Positions 48,353-57,251 of a stretch of 64,000 nucleotides of DNA are shown here, piece after piece. The stretch lies in NCBI GenBank assembly GCA_910575245.1, contig CAJTEN010000027.1, forward strand, positions 1 through 64,000, in the 5' to 3' direction. The number at the start of each line of letters is the position of its first letter. Positions within the stretch are counted from its first letter, which is position 1. The notes below the pieces were generated by a model that saw only the letters and a program-made list of their open reading frames with translations, did not search any database and was not told the DNA's origin. Origin of the DNA: Clostridia bacterium. Lineage in GTDB: Bacteria > Bacillota > Clostridia > Lachnospirales > Lachnospiraceae. The translations under genes were made by a program, and so were the position numbers.

Positions 48353-50887
48353 ATGAACAGAACACTGAAAGAAACCAAACTGACCGGTACCGTCTCACAG
48401 GATGTCCAGCCCTACGAGCTCAGACACCGCAAAGTGGCAAAGACCGCAGCCGAGGAAGGCTTCGTCCTTCTGAAAAACGATCACCAGATACTGCCTGTGG
48501 CAAAAGGCACGAAACTGGCGCTCTACGGCTCCGGCGCCTCCAATCCCATCAAGGGCGGAACCGGTTCGGGCGACGTCAACGAACGTGAAGTTGTCAGCAT
48601 CTACGACGGCCTGAAGCAGGCCGGTTATGAGATTACCACCAAAGACTGGATCGACAGTTTCCGGAAACAGTATGAGCAGTCCCGCCTTGACTGGCGTCAG
48701 AAGATCTGGGACGAAGTGGACAAGGCGGCCGACGATTCCATGTCCTTTTTCAATGCCTACGCTTCCATGCAGTACGCTATGCCGGCCGGCGACATACCGG
48801 AAAAGACCGACGCGGAGACGGCCGTATACGTGATCAGCCGTATTGCCGGGGAAGCTGCCGACCGCTTCGAGCAGGAAAGTGATTACTACCTGAATGAAAA
48901 GGAAGCCGAGATCCTCAAGACGATCTGTGCGCTCTACAAGGATGTGATCCTCCTGATCAATTCCGGCGGCATTATCGACCTCTCCTTCCTGGATTCCTAT
49001 GAGAATATCGCCGGTGTCATCCTGGTTTCCCAGCCGGGTATGGAAACAGGCAATGCAGTGGCTTCCGTCTTTACCGGAGAAGTGACCCCCAGCGGAAAAC
49101 TTACCGATACCTGGGCATACAAATATGAAGATTATCCTAACTCCAAAACCTTTTCCCATAATAACGGCAATGTGCAGACCGAGAAATATGAGGAAGGCAT
49201 TTATGTCGGCTATCGTTATTTTGACACCTTCCAGATACCGGTTCGATATCCTTTCGGCTATGGACTGTCCTACACAGACTTTGACATTACCGTAAAAGGG
49301 CTTGCCAGACCGACAGAGGATTCCGTCTCTGTAACTGTATCCGTCACAAATACAGGCAATACCTACAGCGGCAAAGAAGTGGTGCAGGTCTATGCATCCT
49401 GCCCGCAGGAAAGCATGGAGAAAGAATACCGCCGGTTGGCCGGCTTCGCCAAGACAACACTGCTTGCACCGGGACAGTCCGAAGAGCTGACCATAGAGAT
49501 TCCGCTCTATGCACTGGCATCCTTCTGCACACAGACCCCCGGCTGGGTTCTTGAGAAAGGTGTGTACGGCCTGTTCGTGGGCAACAGCATCGCGGACGCT
49601 TCTCTGGCAGGCACGGTCAATCTGGATGCGGACGCGCTGCTTGTGAAGACAGAGCATATCTGCCCGCTTCAGGAGGAACTGCAGGAACTGTCCGCTTCCA
49701 AAGAAGCCGTGCAGGCGCTGCGCAGTTCCTGGCTCGCCAGTGCAGGCAGCGTACCTTCCCTGGAGGTAAAGGCATCCGGCCTGCAGACAACAACGGTTGT
49801 TTACGGCACGGAGAAGGACAAGATTGCACCCGAGGTACGGCAGTTCGTAGATTCTCTGAGCATAGACCAGCTGACGCTCTTAGCTACCGGCGATCCCGGC
49901 AAGAGCCAGGATGCTGCCGTTGACCAGAAGGACAGTGCCCTGGGATCCGCAGGTATCTCTGTACCGGGATCCGCAGCCCAGACAAGCAGCTGTGCCCTGG
50001 AAGACAAGAATCTGGCTCCCATCGTTCTGGCGGACGGCCCGGCAGGCCTAAGACTTCTCCAGAGTTACCCTGTGGTGGACGGAGAGATCCAGCCGGTTCC
50101 TTTTGAGATGAGCATAGAACACGGCTTCCTCGCCAGAAATGTCAATGTTGATGCTGCCAATGTCGAACTGCATTATCAATATTGTACTGCCTTCCCGATC
50201 GGAACACTGCTTGCGCAGACCTGGGACAAGGATCTGATGCAGGAAGTAGGCAAGGCCGTGGCCGAGGAAATGAATCTGTTCTACGTAACCCTCTGGCTGG
50301 CTCCGGGTATGAATATCCACCGCAACCCTCTGTGCGGACGTAACTTCGAATACTATTCCGAAGATCCGCTCCTCTCCGGCAAGATGGCTGCTGCCATGAC
50401 AGACGGCGTACAGTCCGTATACGGATGCGGAACCACTATCAAGCACTTCGCCTGCAACAACCAGGAAGACAACCGTATGGGTTCCGACTCGGTCATCTCC
50501 GAGCGTACCCTGCGCGAGATCTATCTGAAAGGTTTCGAGATTGCCGTAAAAGAAAGTCAGCCCATGTCCATCATGACCAGCTACAATCTGGTCAACGGTA
50601 TCCATGCGGCTAACAACTATGACCTGTGCACCAAGGCTGCCCGTGACGAATGGGGCTTTGCAGGCGTCATCATGACCGACTGGACCACCACCCAGAAAGG
50701 GCCTGACTGTACCGCATCCGGATGTATGCGTGCCGGAAACGATCTGGTAATGCCGGGTGTTCCGAATGACCACAAGGATATCAAGGCCGCACTGGAAGAC
50801 GGAAGTCTCACTGTGGAACAGCTGAAACTCAGTATTGCGCATCTGGTGGATATTGTGTGGAAATCCAACCGGTATGAGACAGAATGA
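48353..50887 (+). CDS. Glycoside hydrolase family 3 (beta-glucosidase type)
   Basis: The 844-aa protein has a permuted-looking GH3 order. The alpha/beta sandwich comes first (LALYGSGASNPIKGGTGSGD, VILLINSGGIIDLSFLD), then the fibronectin-III-like domain (GYGLSYTDFDITV, NTGNTYSGKEVVQVYA). The TIM barrel comes last (IVLADGPAGLRL, FYVTLWLAPGMNIHRNPLCG, IKHFACNNQEDNRMG, and GFAGVIMTDWTTT with the nucleophile Asp). No signal peptide. It likely hydrolyses beta-linked gluco- or related oligosaccharides in the cytoplasm. Confidence 0.92.
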   Translation: MNRTLKETKLTGTVSQDVQPYELRHRKVAKTAAEEGFVLLKNDHQILPVAKGTKLALYGSGASNPIKGGTGSGDVNEREVVSIYDGLKQAGYEITTKDWIDSFRKQYEQSRLDWRQKIWDEVDKAADDSMSFFNAYASMQYAMPAGDIPEKTDAETAVYVISRIAGEAADRFEQESDYYLNEKEAEILKTICALYKDVILLINSGGIIDLSFLDSYENIAGVILVSQPGMETGNAVASVFTGEVTPSGKLTDTWAYKYEDYPNSKTFSHNNGNVQTEKYEEGIYVGYRYFDTFQIPVRYPFGYGLSYTDFDITVKGLARPTEDSVSVTVSVTNTGNTYSGKEVVQVYASCPQESMEKEYRRLAGFAKTTLLAPGQSEELTIEIPLYALASFCTQTPGWVLEKGVYGLFVGNSIADASLAGTVNLDADALLVKTEHICPLQEELQELSASKEAVQALRSSWLASAGSVPSLEVKASGLQTTTVVYGTEKDKIAPEVRQFVDSLSIDQLTLLATGDPGKSQDAAVDQKDSALGSAGISVPGSAAQTSSCALEDKNLAPIVLADGPAGLRLLQSYPVVDGEIQPVPFEMSIEHGFLARNVNVDAANVELHYQYCTAFPIGTLLAQTWDKDLMQEVGKAVAEEMNLFYVTLWLAPGMNIHRNPLCGRNFEYYSEDPLLSGKMAAAMTDGVQSVYGCGTTIKHFACNNQEDNRMGSDSVISERTLREIYLKGFEIAVKESQPMSIMTSYNLVNGIHAANNYDLCTKAARDEWGFAGVIMTDWTTTQKGPDCTASGCMRAGNDLVMPGVPNDHKDIKAALEDGSLTVEQLKLSIAHLVDIVWKSNRYETE

Positions 50888-50908
50888 CGGCAGCCGGACC
50901 CGTAACCT

Positions 50909-51069
50909 AGTATAATCCACGATAATTACCGATCCCTTACACGCAGGATAAATTTTCATGTGCAAGGAAGCTGAATGAGGCGATGCCGGTAGCATCGTCG
51001 ATTGAAGCTGACGCGGCAGATGGAAATTTAGACAAGTGAAAGGGGCGGATAATTATTGTAGATTATACT
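50909..51069. repeat. 161-bp palindromic element downstream of the GH3 gene
   Basis: AGTATAATC and GATTATACT close an imperfect inverted repeat running inward through ATAATTA...CCCTT and AAGGGG...ATAATTA. Inner arms AAATTTTCAT / ATGGAAATTT and the hairpin GCGATGCCGGTAGCATCGTC are nested within. The whole can fold into one long cruciform or RNA. No coding capacity. Confidence 0.6.
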
Positions 51070-51129
51070 GTTTTGCCCCACATGCCATAATACCACTTCC
51101 GGGTAATCAGGAAGTCCGGGAATGCTGAA

Positions 51130-51167
51130 AAGATCCGCATCGGCTGCAGGCAGCCAATGCGGATCTT
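51130..51167 (-). terminator. Terminator of the 51,334-52,452 oxidoreductase transcript
   Basis: AAGATCCGCAT and ATGCGGATCTT pair with an inner GGCTG/CAGCC stem. On the minus strand the hairpin is followed by TTTT. Confidence 0.6.
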
Positions 51168-51210
51168 CATATATACGCCGCAACGATTCACAACTTTTCC
51201 CATCTTTCTA

Positions 51211-51306
51211 TCACGCAACTGTGCGGCTTGGACACATTGTCCTTGTGGTATCCTCAAGCAACGCTTCACGGAAACCATCGTTCCACGGATTCAGATAGAT
51301 TCCCAT
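51211..51306 (-). pseudogene. N-terminal remnant of an AAA-ATPase-like protein
   Basis: A 31-codon frame behind AGAGGAGGCATGGCCT reads MGIYLNPWNDGFREALLEDT and ends at TGA 51211. The first 17 residues match the N-terminus of AAA-ATPase_like/DUF1703 proteins common in Clostridia (which continue SEIYVDKT). The rest of the gene is absent. Confidence 0.4.
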
Positions 51307-51333
51307 AGGCCATGCCTCCTCTGCAGATTCGAT

Positions 51334-52452
51334 TTAAGCCTCAAACTCCGCCGCCACATTCTCCAGCAGTTCACGAATATTCAAATGCTGAGGGCAGATA
51401 CGCTCGCACTTACCACACCTGAGGCAGTCGGATGCTTTACGCCCCTCTCCGGTATGTATATTATTATAGTAGTAATCCGTATTCCAGTTGCCGAAACGCT
51501 TCTTCGCGTTCATCAGGGCGAACAGATCGGGAATCGAAATCCCTTTAGGGCATTCCTCCATACAATACCTGCAGGCCGTACACGGAATCAGATTCTGTGC
51601 CCTGAAGATCTCCACTACCTTCTCCACAGCCTCCATCTCCCGTCTGTCCAACGGCTGAAACTCCTGCATATAAGAGGTATTGTCTTCCATGTTCTCCACA
51701 TTGCTCATACCCGACAGTACCATCATGATATTGTCAAATCCCGCCGCAAACCGGATCGCATAGCTTGCGTTGCTGCCGCCGCCCAGCTCATCATAAAGCT
51801 TCTGTGCCTCATCCGGCAGATTCAGCAGACTGCCGCCTTTGATCGGTTCCATAACAATCACCGGCTTGCCATATTTCTCACAGACCTCGTAAACCTTCCG
51901 GCTCTCTACCGAGGGATCCTCATAGTCCACATAGTTGAACTGAATCTGCACTACCTCTATCTCCGGATGCGCTTTCAATATCTTCTCAAGTACCTCTGCC
52001 CTGTCATGGAAAGAGATGCCGAAATGTCTGATCTTCCCCTCTGCCTTGAATCCATAAGCTACCTTATAGGCATTGCAACGCTCGAATTTCGCGAAGATAT
52101 TCTCGTCCTGCGCATGCATCAGATAGAAATCAAAGTAATCTACACCGCAGGCCTCGAGCTGACTTTCAAAAAGAGGCCGGATTTCTTCTTCCTTATTAAA
52201 GTGATGGGTAGAAAGCTTGTCGGTGAGAATATACCTTTCACGGGGATACCTGCTGGTGAGGCATTCCTTCAATGCCGTCTCGCTCTTACCTCCCACATAA
52301 CCGTGAGCCGTATCGAAATAGTTGAATCCCCGCTCCAGAAACATATCTACCATTTTCTTCATCTGGGCGGTATCTACCTCTTCGTTACTCATGGGCAGGC
52401 GCATACAGCCAAAGCCCAGTTTCTTGTGAACCTCCGGATAAAACTGCTTCAT
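51334..52452 (-). CDS. Aldo/keto reductase with C-terminal double [4Fe-4S] domain (A)
   Basis: The 372-aa protein (start ATG 52452) has an AKR barrel (KKLGFGCMRLPMSNEEVDTA, FNYFDTAHGYVGGKSETA, YILTDKLSTHHF, DYFDFYLMHAQDEN). C-terminal cysteine sets CTACRYCMEECPKGISIP and CLRCGKCERICPQHLNI follow. This makes it a ferredoxin-linked AKR of the kind found in anaerobes. The usual Tyr and Lys of the AKR tetrad are present. It is one of three such genes in 6 kb; substrate unknown. Confidence 0.88.
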   Translation of the reverse strand: MKQFYPEVHKKLGFGCMRLPMSNEEVDTAQMKKMVDMFLERGFNYFDTAHGYVGGKSETALKECLTSRYPRERYILTDKLSTHHFNKEEEIRPLFESQLEACGVDYFDFYLMHAQDENIFAKFERCNAYKVAYGFKAEGKIRHFGISFHDRAEVLEKILKAHPEIEVVQIQFNYVDYEDPSVESRKVYEVCEKYGKPVIVMEPIKGGSLLNLPDEAQKLYDELGGGSNASYAIRFAAGFDNIMMVLSGMSNVENMEDNTSYMQEFQPLDRREMEAVEKVVEIFRAQNLIPCTACRYCMEECPKGISIPDLFALMNAKKRFGNWNTDYYYNNIHTGEGRKASDCLRCGKCERICPQHLNIRELLENVAAEFEA

Positions 52453-52676
52453 GTTGATCTCCTCCTTGATGGTTTTCTCCTTCCTGGCCCAATCCAGGAG
52501 GGGCGTCTTTCCCAATAGATATCCGTAACTTATCCTCTTGATTATTTATTTTATAGTTTTACGTCTTACGGTTCAATACATATTCAGGATTTATTTCATG
52601 AATTTATAAGAAAAAGGCCGGGCAGCACAATACCGCCCGCATACTCTGACATTCTTCTGTCATCCGCCTTCTTCCC

Positions 52677-53528
52677 CTATGCGCAGTTACACTGCTTCTG
52701 TATCACAATCTCACCCTTGGCTCTGCAATCGTCACGGATGACCTCTTCCACACACGGTACATAGATATGTCCGGACAGTGGATTTTTGATGCTCAATACC
52801 GGTGTGGTAATCGTTGCCTCCACCTCTGATTTCTCAAAGCTCAGATCCGTATCGACCATTTCACAGTCTATGAGTTTTAAGTTCCTGCAGTAACACAAAG
52901 GCTGTGTCCCGGTAATCCTGCAATTCTCAAATGTGACATTCTCACAATACCATGCAAGATATTCTCCCTTAACCGTACTGTTTCGGACAGTTACATTCTT
53001 CGCATGCCAGAATGCGTCCTTCGTATCGAAATCGCAGTTCTCAAACACAGAATCCTGAATGTACTGGAAAGAATATTTTCCTTTCAACGCTACATTCGAA
53101 AAGCGCAGACGTTCGGAACGCATCATGAAATATTCGCTCTGCACCGTACAGTCCTTCATCCCGATCTCCTGCACCGACCAGCCGAATTCCGGCGAGACAA
53201 TGTCACACCCCTGCATTTTCACCCTGCTGCATTCCCGCAGCGCCTTGATTCCATGAAGCTTTGTATCTGTTATCTGAATGTCGGTGGAATACCACAGTGC
53301 CGCACGGCAGAGTTCCGTCATCTCCGAATCTGCTATGGCAAGCCTGTTGTCATGCCAGAACGGATACCTGAGATTAAAGAAACAATTGGATATACGAATA
53401 TCCTCGCTTTCCTTCAAAGCGCTCTCACCATCCGCAGGCCCGTCAAAAGTACAATCCTTCAATTCAATACCGCTGCTTCCATATAAAGCCCTTTCCATAT
53501 CAAAGGTCTGGTTTTCAATCATCTTCAT
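52677..53528 (-). CDS. DUF3737 family protein (right-handed beta-helix)
   Basis: The 283-aa protein (ATG 53528 behind AAGGAGTAAATCCG) is built of repeated short strands with Asn/Cys/Phe turns: IRISNCFFNLRYPFWHDNRL, VFENCDFDTKDAFWHAKNVT, VTFENCRITGTQPLCYCRNL. This is the DUF3737 pattern, a beta-helix of unknown function, probably carbohydrate-binding or enzymatic. It is in the same operon direction as four aldo/keto reductases. Confidence 0.87.
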   Translation of the reverse strand: MKMIENQTFDMERALYGSSGIELKDCTFDGPADGESALKESEDIRISNCFFNLRYPFWHDNRLAIADSEMTELCRAALWYSTDIQITDTKLHGIKALRECSRVKMQGCDIVSPEFGWSVQEIGMKDCTVQSEYFMMRSERLRFSNVALKGKYSFQYIQDSVFENCDFDTKDAFWHAKNVTVRNSTVKGEYLAWYCENVTFENCRITGTQPLCYCRNLKLIDCEMVDTDLSFEKSEVEATITTPVLSIKNPLSGHIYVPCVEEVIRDDCRAKGEIVIQKQCNCA

Positions 53529-53568
53529 CGGATTTACTCCTTCCATATCTACTGTTTTATTGCAATTT

Positions 53569-54558
53569 CTAATTGTTCTCTGCCATAACCCCCACCAGAG
53601 CATGCGGAACATAAGGCTCCTCCAGATACGCCAGTTCCTCGTCACCAAGTTCCAGGGCGACTGCCTTAACCGCCCCTTCCACATGGTGAAGCTTCGTCGC
53701 TCCAACGACAGGAGACGTGACCTTTGTCAGCAGCCATGCAAGGGAAACCTCTGTCATACTCACTCCGTGCTTTTCGGCAAGTTCTTCCACACGTAAGATA
53801 ACGGCTCTGTCCTGTTCTGCGGTGGCGTCATATTTCGATTTCGCATAGCTGTCTTCCGTAAGGCGCCTGGAAGTTTCCCCTGGCCGTTTGGCAAGCCTTC
53901 CTCCTGCCAATGCGCTGTAAGGTGTCATGGCAATATTGTCCTGCGCGCAGAGCTTCGCCATCTCCCTCTCCTCTTCCCGGAAGATCAAATTGTAATGCCC
54001 CTGTACGGACACGAACTGTGCAAAGCCTTCCTTCTCTGCCAGTGCATTGGCCTTGGCAAGCTGCCATGCATAACAGTTGGAAATACCGATATAGCGCGCC
54101 TTCCCTGCCCTCACCACACGGTTCAGTCCCTCCATGATATCATAAAGAGGCGTCTGGTAATCCCACATATGATAAATATACAGATCCACATAGTCCATGC
54201 CGAGATTGGCAAGGCTTAAGTCAATCATACGTTCGATATGCTGCTGCCCTGTGATCCCACTCTCTATCTCCTCCTGCGTCCGCGGCAGAAACTTCGTTGC
54301 CACGACCGTCTCCTCTCTTTTTGCATAATCCCGCAGCGCCCTGCCAAGATACTGTTCGCTGGTGCCGCCCTGATACGCGATCGCCGTATCATAGAAGTTG
54401 ATTCCATGCTCCAGCCCGCACCTTATGATCTCACGGGAATGTTCCTCGTCAAGCGTCCATGAATGCTGCCCGCTGCCCGCATCTCCGAATCCCATACAGC
54501 CCATACATACGCGGGAAACACTTAATTCTGAATTTCCTAACTTTGTGTATTGCATCAT
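53569..54558 (-). CDS. Aldo/keto reductase
   Basis: The 329-aa AKR without iron-sulfur domain has VCMGCMGFGDAGSGQHSWTL, GINFYDTAIAYQGGTSEQYL, VVATKFLPRTQEE, MDYVDLYIYHMWDYQTPL and PVVGATKLHHVEGAVKAV. The catalytic Asp, Tyr, Lys and His are present. It lies 40 nt upstream of DUF3737, so the two are probably co-transcribed. Confidence 0.92.
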   Translation of the reverse strand: MMQYTKLGNSELSVSRVCMGCMGFGDAGSGQHSWTLDEEHSREIIRCGLEHGINFYDTAIAYQGGTSEQYLGRALRDYAKREETVVATKFLPRTQEEIESGITGQQHIERMIDLSLANLGMDYVDLYIYHMWDYQTPLYDIMEGLNRVVRAGKARYIGISNCYAWQLAKANALAEKEGFAQFVSVQGHYNLIFREEEREMAKLCAQDNIAMTPYSALAGGRLAKRPGETSRRLTEDSYAKSKYDATAEQDRAVILRVEELAEKHGVSMTEVSLAWLLTKVTSPVVGATKLHHVEGAVKAVALELGDEELAYLEEPYVPHALVGVMAENN

Positions 54559-54849
54559 TTCCTCCTCTGAAAATCAATCTGCTCATTCCAAGCCGCCTGT
54601 AGCGAGGAGCAGATTCTTTTTGGCTCAATTTACATGTTCTCACGGACTTTTCAGTAAATGCAAAGTCCTGGGCTGAACTGTTACATCTGCTCCAAACAAT
54701 CCGTCATACCGAAATATAGATGTTCCCTCTCAAAAACATCTATATTGTAAATCCTTTTTGTATGATTGTCTAATGCTTATGCCGAATTGCACACAATACC
54801 TGAAACGTATAGCTATTACAATGATCCAGAAGCCCGGCTTCTCATTGCA
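54559..54849. other. Intergenic region with a repeat-family end
   Basis: Between two oxidoreductase genes, 54651-54685 reads AGTAAATGCAAAGTCCTGGG then CTGAACTGTTAC, which recurs at 45967-45995 and partly at 42551-42570. The rest is A+T-rich with no gene recognised; a promoter for the 53,569-54,558 gene probably lies here. Confidence 0.5.
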
Positions 54850-55983
54850 TTATTTTCCAAACACTCCCGCACAATCCTTTAATCTTTCCGTCACATTGAT
54901 CTGCTGTGGACAGGCTCTCTCACACTGTCCGCAGGCAATACAGTCTGAAGCGCTGCCGGCACCCGAGACGGCCTTCTCATAAGCAGCCCTGCCTTCTTCA
55001 AGCTGTCCCCATACCAGCTGCTTATTCCGTGCCTCAAAGATCTCCGGGATCGGAATCTTCTTCGGGCATCCTGCCGTACAGTAATGGCATGCGGTACAAG
55101 GGATGGACTTAATACCGGTGATCGCTTCCTGTGCCTTCCTGACTGCTGCCTGCTCCTGTCCGTTCAGCGCTTTAAAGTTCTTCATATAAGAAAGGTTATC
55201 CTCCATCTGCGCCACATTGGACATGCCGGAAAGTACCGTGATGATCCCGTCTAAGGAAGCAGCATAGCGGATTGCCCAGGATGCATAAGAGGCTGCACTA
55301 TCCGTCTCATCGAATATCTTCCGGACAGCCTCCGGCGGGTCAGCCAGTGCACCGCCCTTGACCGGCTCCATGACCACAATGGATTTCCCATGCTTTCTGG
55401 CAACCTCGTAATTCTCCCTTGCAGTCACATCAGGATTCTCCCAGTCAGCGTAATTTAACTGCAGCTGAACGAACTCCGCATCCGGATGTGCCGTCAGGAT
55501 CTCATCCAGAATGTCCGGCGTCGCATGGAAGGAAAACCCCCAGTGTCTGATCAGTCCCTTCGCTTTCTGCTCTTTGACAAAATCCCAGATATGATATTTG
55601 TCATATGTCTTATAATTTCCGGCCTGCAGGGCGTGCAGCAGATAATAATCAAAATATCCTGCGCCGGTGCGCTCTAAGCTGGTATAGAACTGCTGCTTTG
55701 CAGTTTCTTCATTGTGTGCTCCCATCCATACGCACAGCTTCGTGGCAAGCGTGAAACTCTCCCGGGGATACCGGTCCACCAGAGCCTCCTTGGCTGCCCG
55801 TTCCGAATCGCCGCTGTCATAGACATAGGCCGTATCAAAATAATTCAGTCCGGCACGCATAAACAGATCCACCATTTTCTTCGTCTGTTCTATGTCGATC
55901 TTACCGGACGCCTCCTTCGGCAGTCTCATAAGACCAAACCCCAGCTTCGGTGTTGCCTCTCCAAAATAATGTTCCATATCCAT
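54850..55983 (-). CDS. Aldo/keto reductase with C-terminal double [4Fe-4S] domain (B)
   Basis: The 377-aa protein has an AKR barrel (KLGFGLMRLPKEASGKIDIE, LNYFDTAYVYDSGDSERAAK, TLATKLCVWMGAHN, GYFDYYLLHALQAGNYK), then CTACHYCTAGCPKKIPIP and CIACGQCERACPQQINV. It is close to gene A (51,334), including VVMEPVKGGALADP, so the two are probably paralogues. The start at 55983 is chosen from nested ATGs; the gene follows the third AKR by 14 nt. Confidence 0.88.
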   Translation of the reverse strand: MDMEHYFGEATPKLGFGLMRLPKEASGKIDIEQTKKMVDLFMRAGLNYFDTAYVYDSGDSERAAKEALVDRYPRESFTLATKLCVWMGAHNEETAKQQFYTSLERTGAGYFDYYLLHALQAGNYKTYDKYHIWDFVKEQKAKGLIRHWGFSFHATPDILDEILTAHPDAEFVQLQLNYADWENPDVTARENYEVARKHGKSIVVMEPVKGGALADPPEAVRKIFDETDSAASYASWAIRYAASLDGIITVLSGMSNVAQMEDNLSYMKNFKALNGQEQAAVRKAQEAITGIKSIPCTACHYCTAGCPKKIPIPEIFEARNKQLVWGQLEEGRAAYEKAVSGAGSASDCIACGQCERACPQQINVTERLKDCAGVFGK

Positions 55984-56020
55984 ACCCATCCTTTCCATGA
56001 AAACCATAGATCATCCTGTT

Positions 56021-57115
56021 CTATTTCCCAAAATGTTCTGCGATCTGTTTCATCCGCTCCGACTGCTTTACCCGGAAAGGACAGCGGTTGTCACAATGGC
56101 CGCAGTCCATACAGTCCGAAGCGTGTTTCTCCAGCCTGGCATAGTGGTCATCTGCCATGATATCTCCGGCCAGGGAGAGATCATAATACTTGTTGATCAA
56201 CCCTACATTCAGACCCGCAGGACAAGGCTGACAATGATTGCAGTAAACGCAGTTTCCCACTGCGTCACGGGGCGTAAACGTGCCAAGAATACCATAATCC
56301 TTCTCTTCCGGTGCAGCATCGAAGAACCCCAGCAGATCCCTGACATCATCCGCATTCTTTATCCCCGGCAACACTGTCAGCACACCCGGTTTATCCAAAG
56401 CATATTGGATACACTGATATTTGGTAAGCGCTTTTTTAAACGGGGATGTTTTTGCATCCAGAAGCTGACCGCCGGAGAATGGTTTCATCACCGAGATACC
56501 AATCCCCTCTGCCTCGCACCGCCGATACAGGTTCATCCGCTCATGGGCGCTCCCGTTGGCATAGTCGCCATGGTGATAATCATATCCCGGATTGATCGAA
56601 AACATCAACTGCTCTACAATTCCGGCGTCCAGGACAAGACCGGCCAGCTGCGGCGTATGCGTGGATAAACCGATATGCCTGACGATCCCCTGCCGCTTCA
56701 TATCCAGCAGATAGTCCAGCACTCCGTTCTCTCTGTAGCTTTTCCAGTCCTTTGCCGCATCCAGGCAATGGATAAACCCGTAATCCACATAATCGGTCTT
56801 CAGACTGCCAAGCATCCATTCAATCTGCCGCTTGACCTTCTCCAGATTGGTTGTCCATCCGTATTCACCTGTCTCATAATTCGCACCGAAATGAACCTGA
56901 TAGAGCATATCCTTCCTCATCCCGGAAAACGCCTTTCCGTAATATACAAAGGTTTTCGCTCCGGCAGTAGCCAGATCCGCATAGTTGATGCCATTTTCAT
57001 GAGCAAGCAGCAAGGCCTCCACCGCTTCCTTTTCCGAAACCTCCGATATGTAGCTGGTACCGAGACCGATCACGCTGATGCGGTCCCCGGTTCTTTTATT
57101 CACTCTGTATTCCAT
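56021..57115 (-). CDS. Aldo/keto reductase-like protein with C-terminal iron-sulfur domain (C)
   Basis: The 364-aa protein has a divergent AKR start (RISVIGLGTSYISEVSEKEA, GINYADLATAGAKTFVYYGK, where the usual Tyr/Asp pair is altered), then DYVDYGFIHCLDAAKDWK. Cysteine sets CVYCNHCQPCPAGLNV and CMDCGHCDNRCPFRVK follow. It is the first gene of the operon and the target of the MerR-type promoter at 57,189-57,219. Confidence 0.88.
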   Translation of the reverse strand: MEYRVNKRTGDRISVIGLGTSYISEVSEKEAVEALLLAHENGINYADLATAGAKTFVYYGKAFSGMRKDMLYQVHFGANYETGEYGWTTNLEKVKRQIEWMLGSLKTDYVDYGFIHCLDAAKDWKSYRENGVLDYLLDMKRQGIVRHIGLSTHTPQLAGLVLDAGIVEQLMFSINPGYDYHHGDYANGSAHERMNLYRRCEAEGIGISVMKPFSGGQLLDAKTSPFKKALTKYQCIQYALDKPGVLTVLPGIKNADDVRDLLGFFDAAPEEKDYGILGTFTPRDAVGNCVYCNHCQPCPAGLNVGLINKYYDLSLAGDIMADDHYARLEKHASDCMDCGHCDNRCPFRVKQSERMKQIAEHFGK

Positions 57116-57188
57116 AATGCATCCCTCCTTTGTATGCTCACACCTTTTATTTTCCGGATTGACTTTCCCGCTCCGTTGGATTATCCTG

Positions 57189-57219
57189 ATTATAGTACCT
57201 TAACCTGACTTTAGGTCAA
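57189..57219 (-). promoter_or_regulatory. MerR-type promoter with 19-bp spacer for the aldo/keto reductase operon
   Basis: On the minus strand TTGACC (57219-57214) and TATAAT (57194-57189) are 19 bp apart. The spacer holds most of the imperfect dyad TTGACCT / AGGTTAA, which overlaps the -35. A 19-bp spacer needs MerR-type DNA distortion, and the divergent gene encodes a MerR regulator. Confidence 0.8.
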
Positions 57220-57251
57220 GATAAATTTATCATATAGCAAAGGAAAAAGAT

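Noticed and set aside
48395..49657. 420-codon minus-strand frame over the GH3 gene
   Set aside because: Antisense of the GH3 domains; no motif.
51157..52518. 453-codon plus-strand frame over the aldo/keto reductase
   Set aside because: Antisense of a gene with clear cysteine motifs and AKR residues; no ribosome site.
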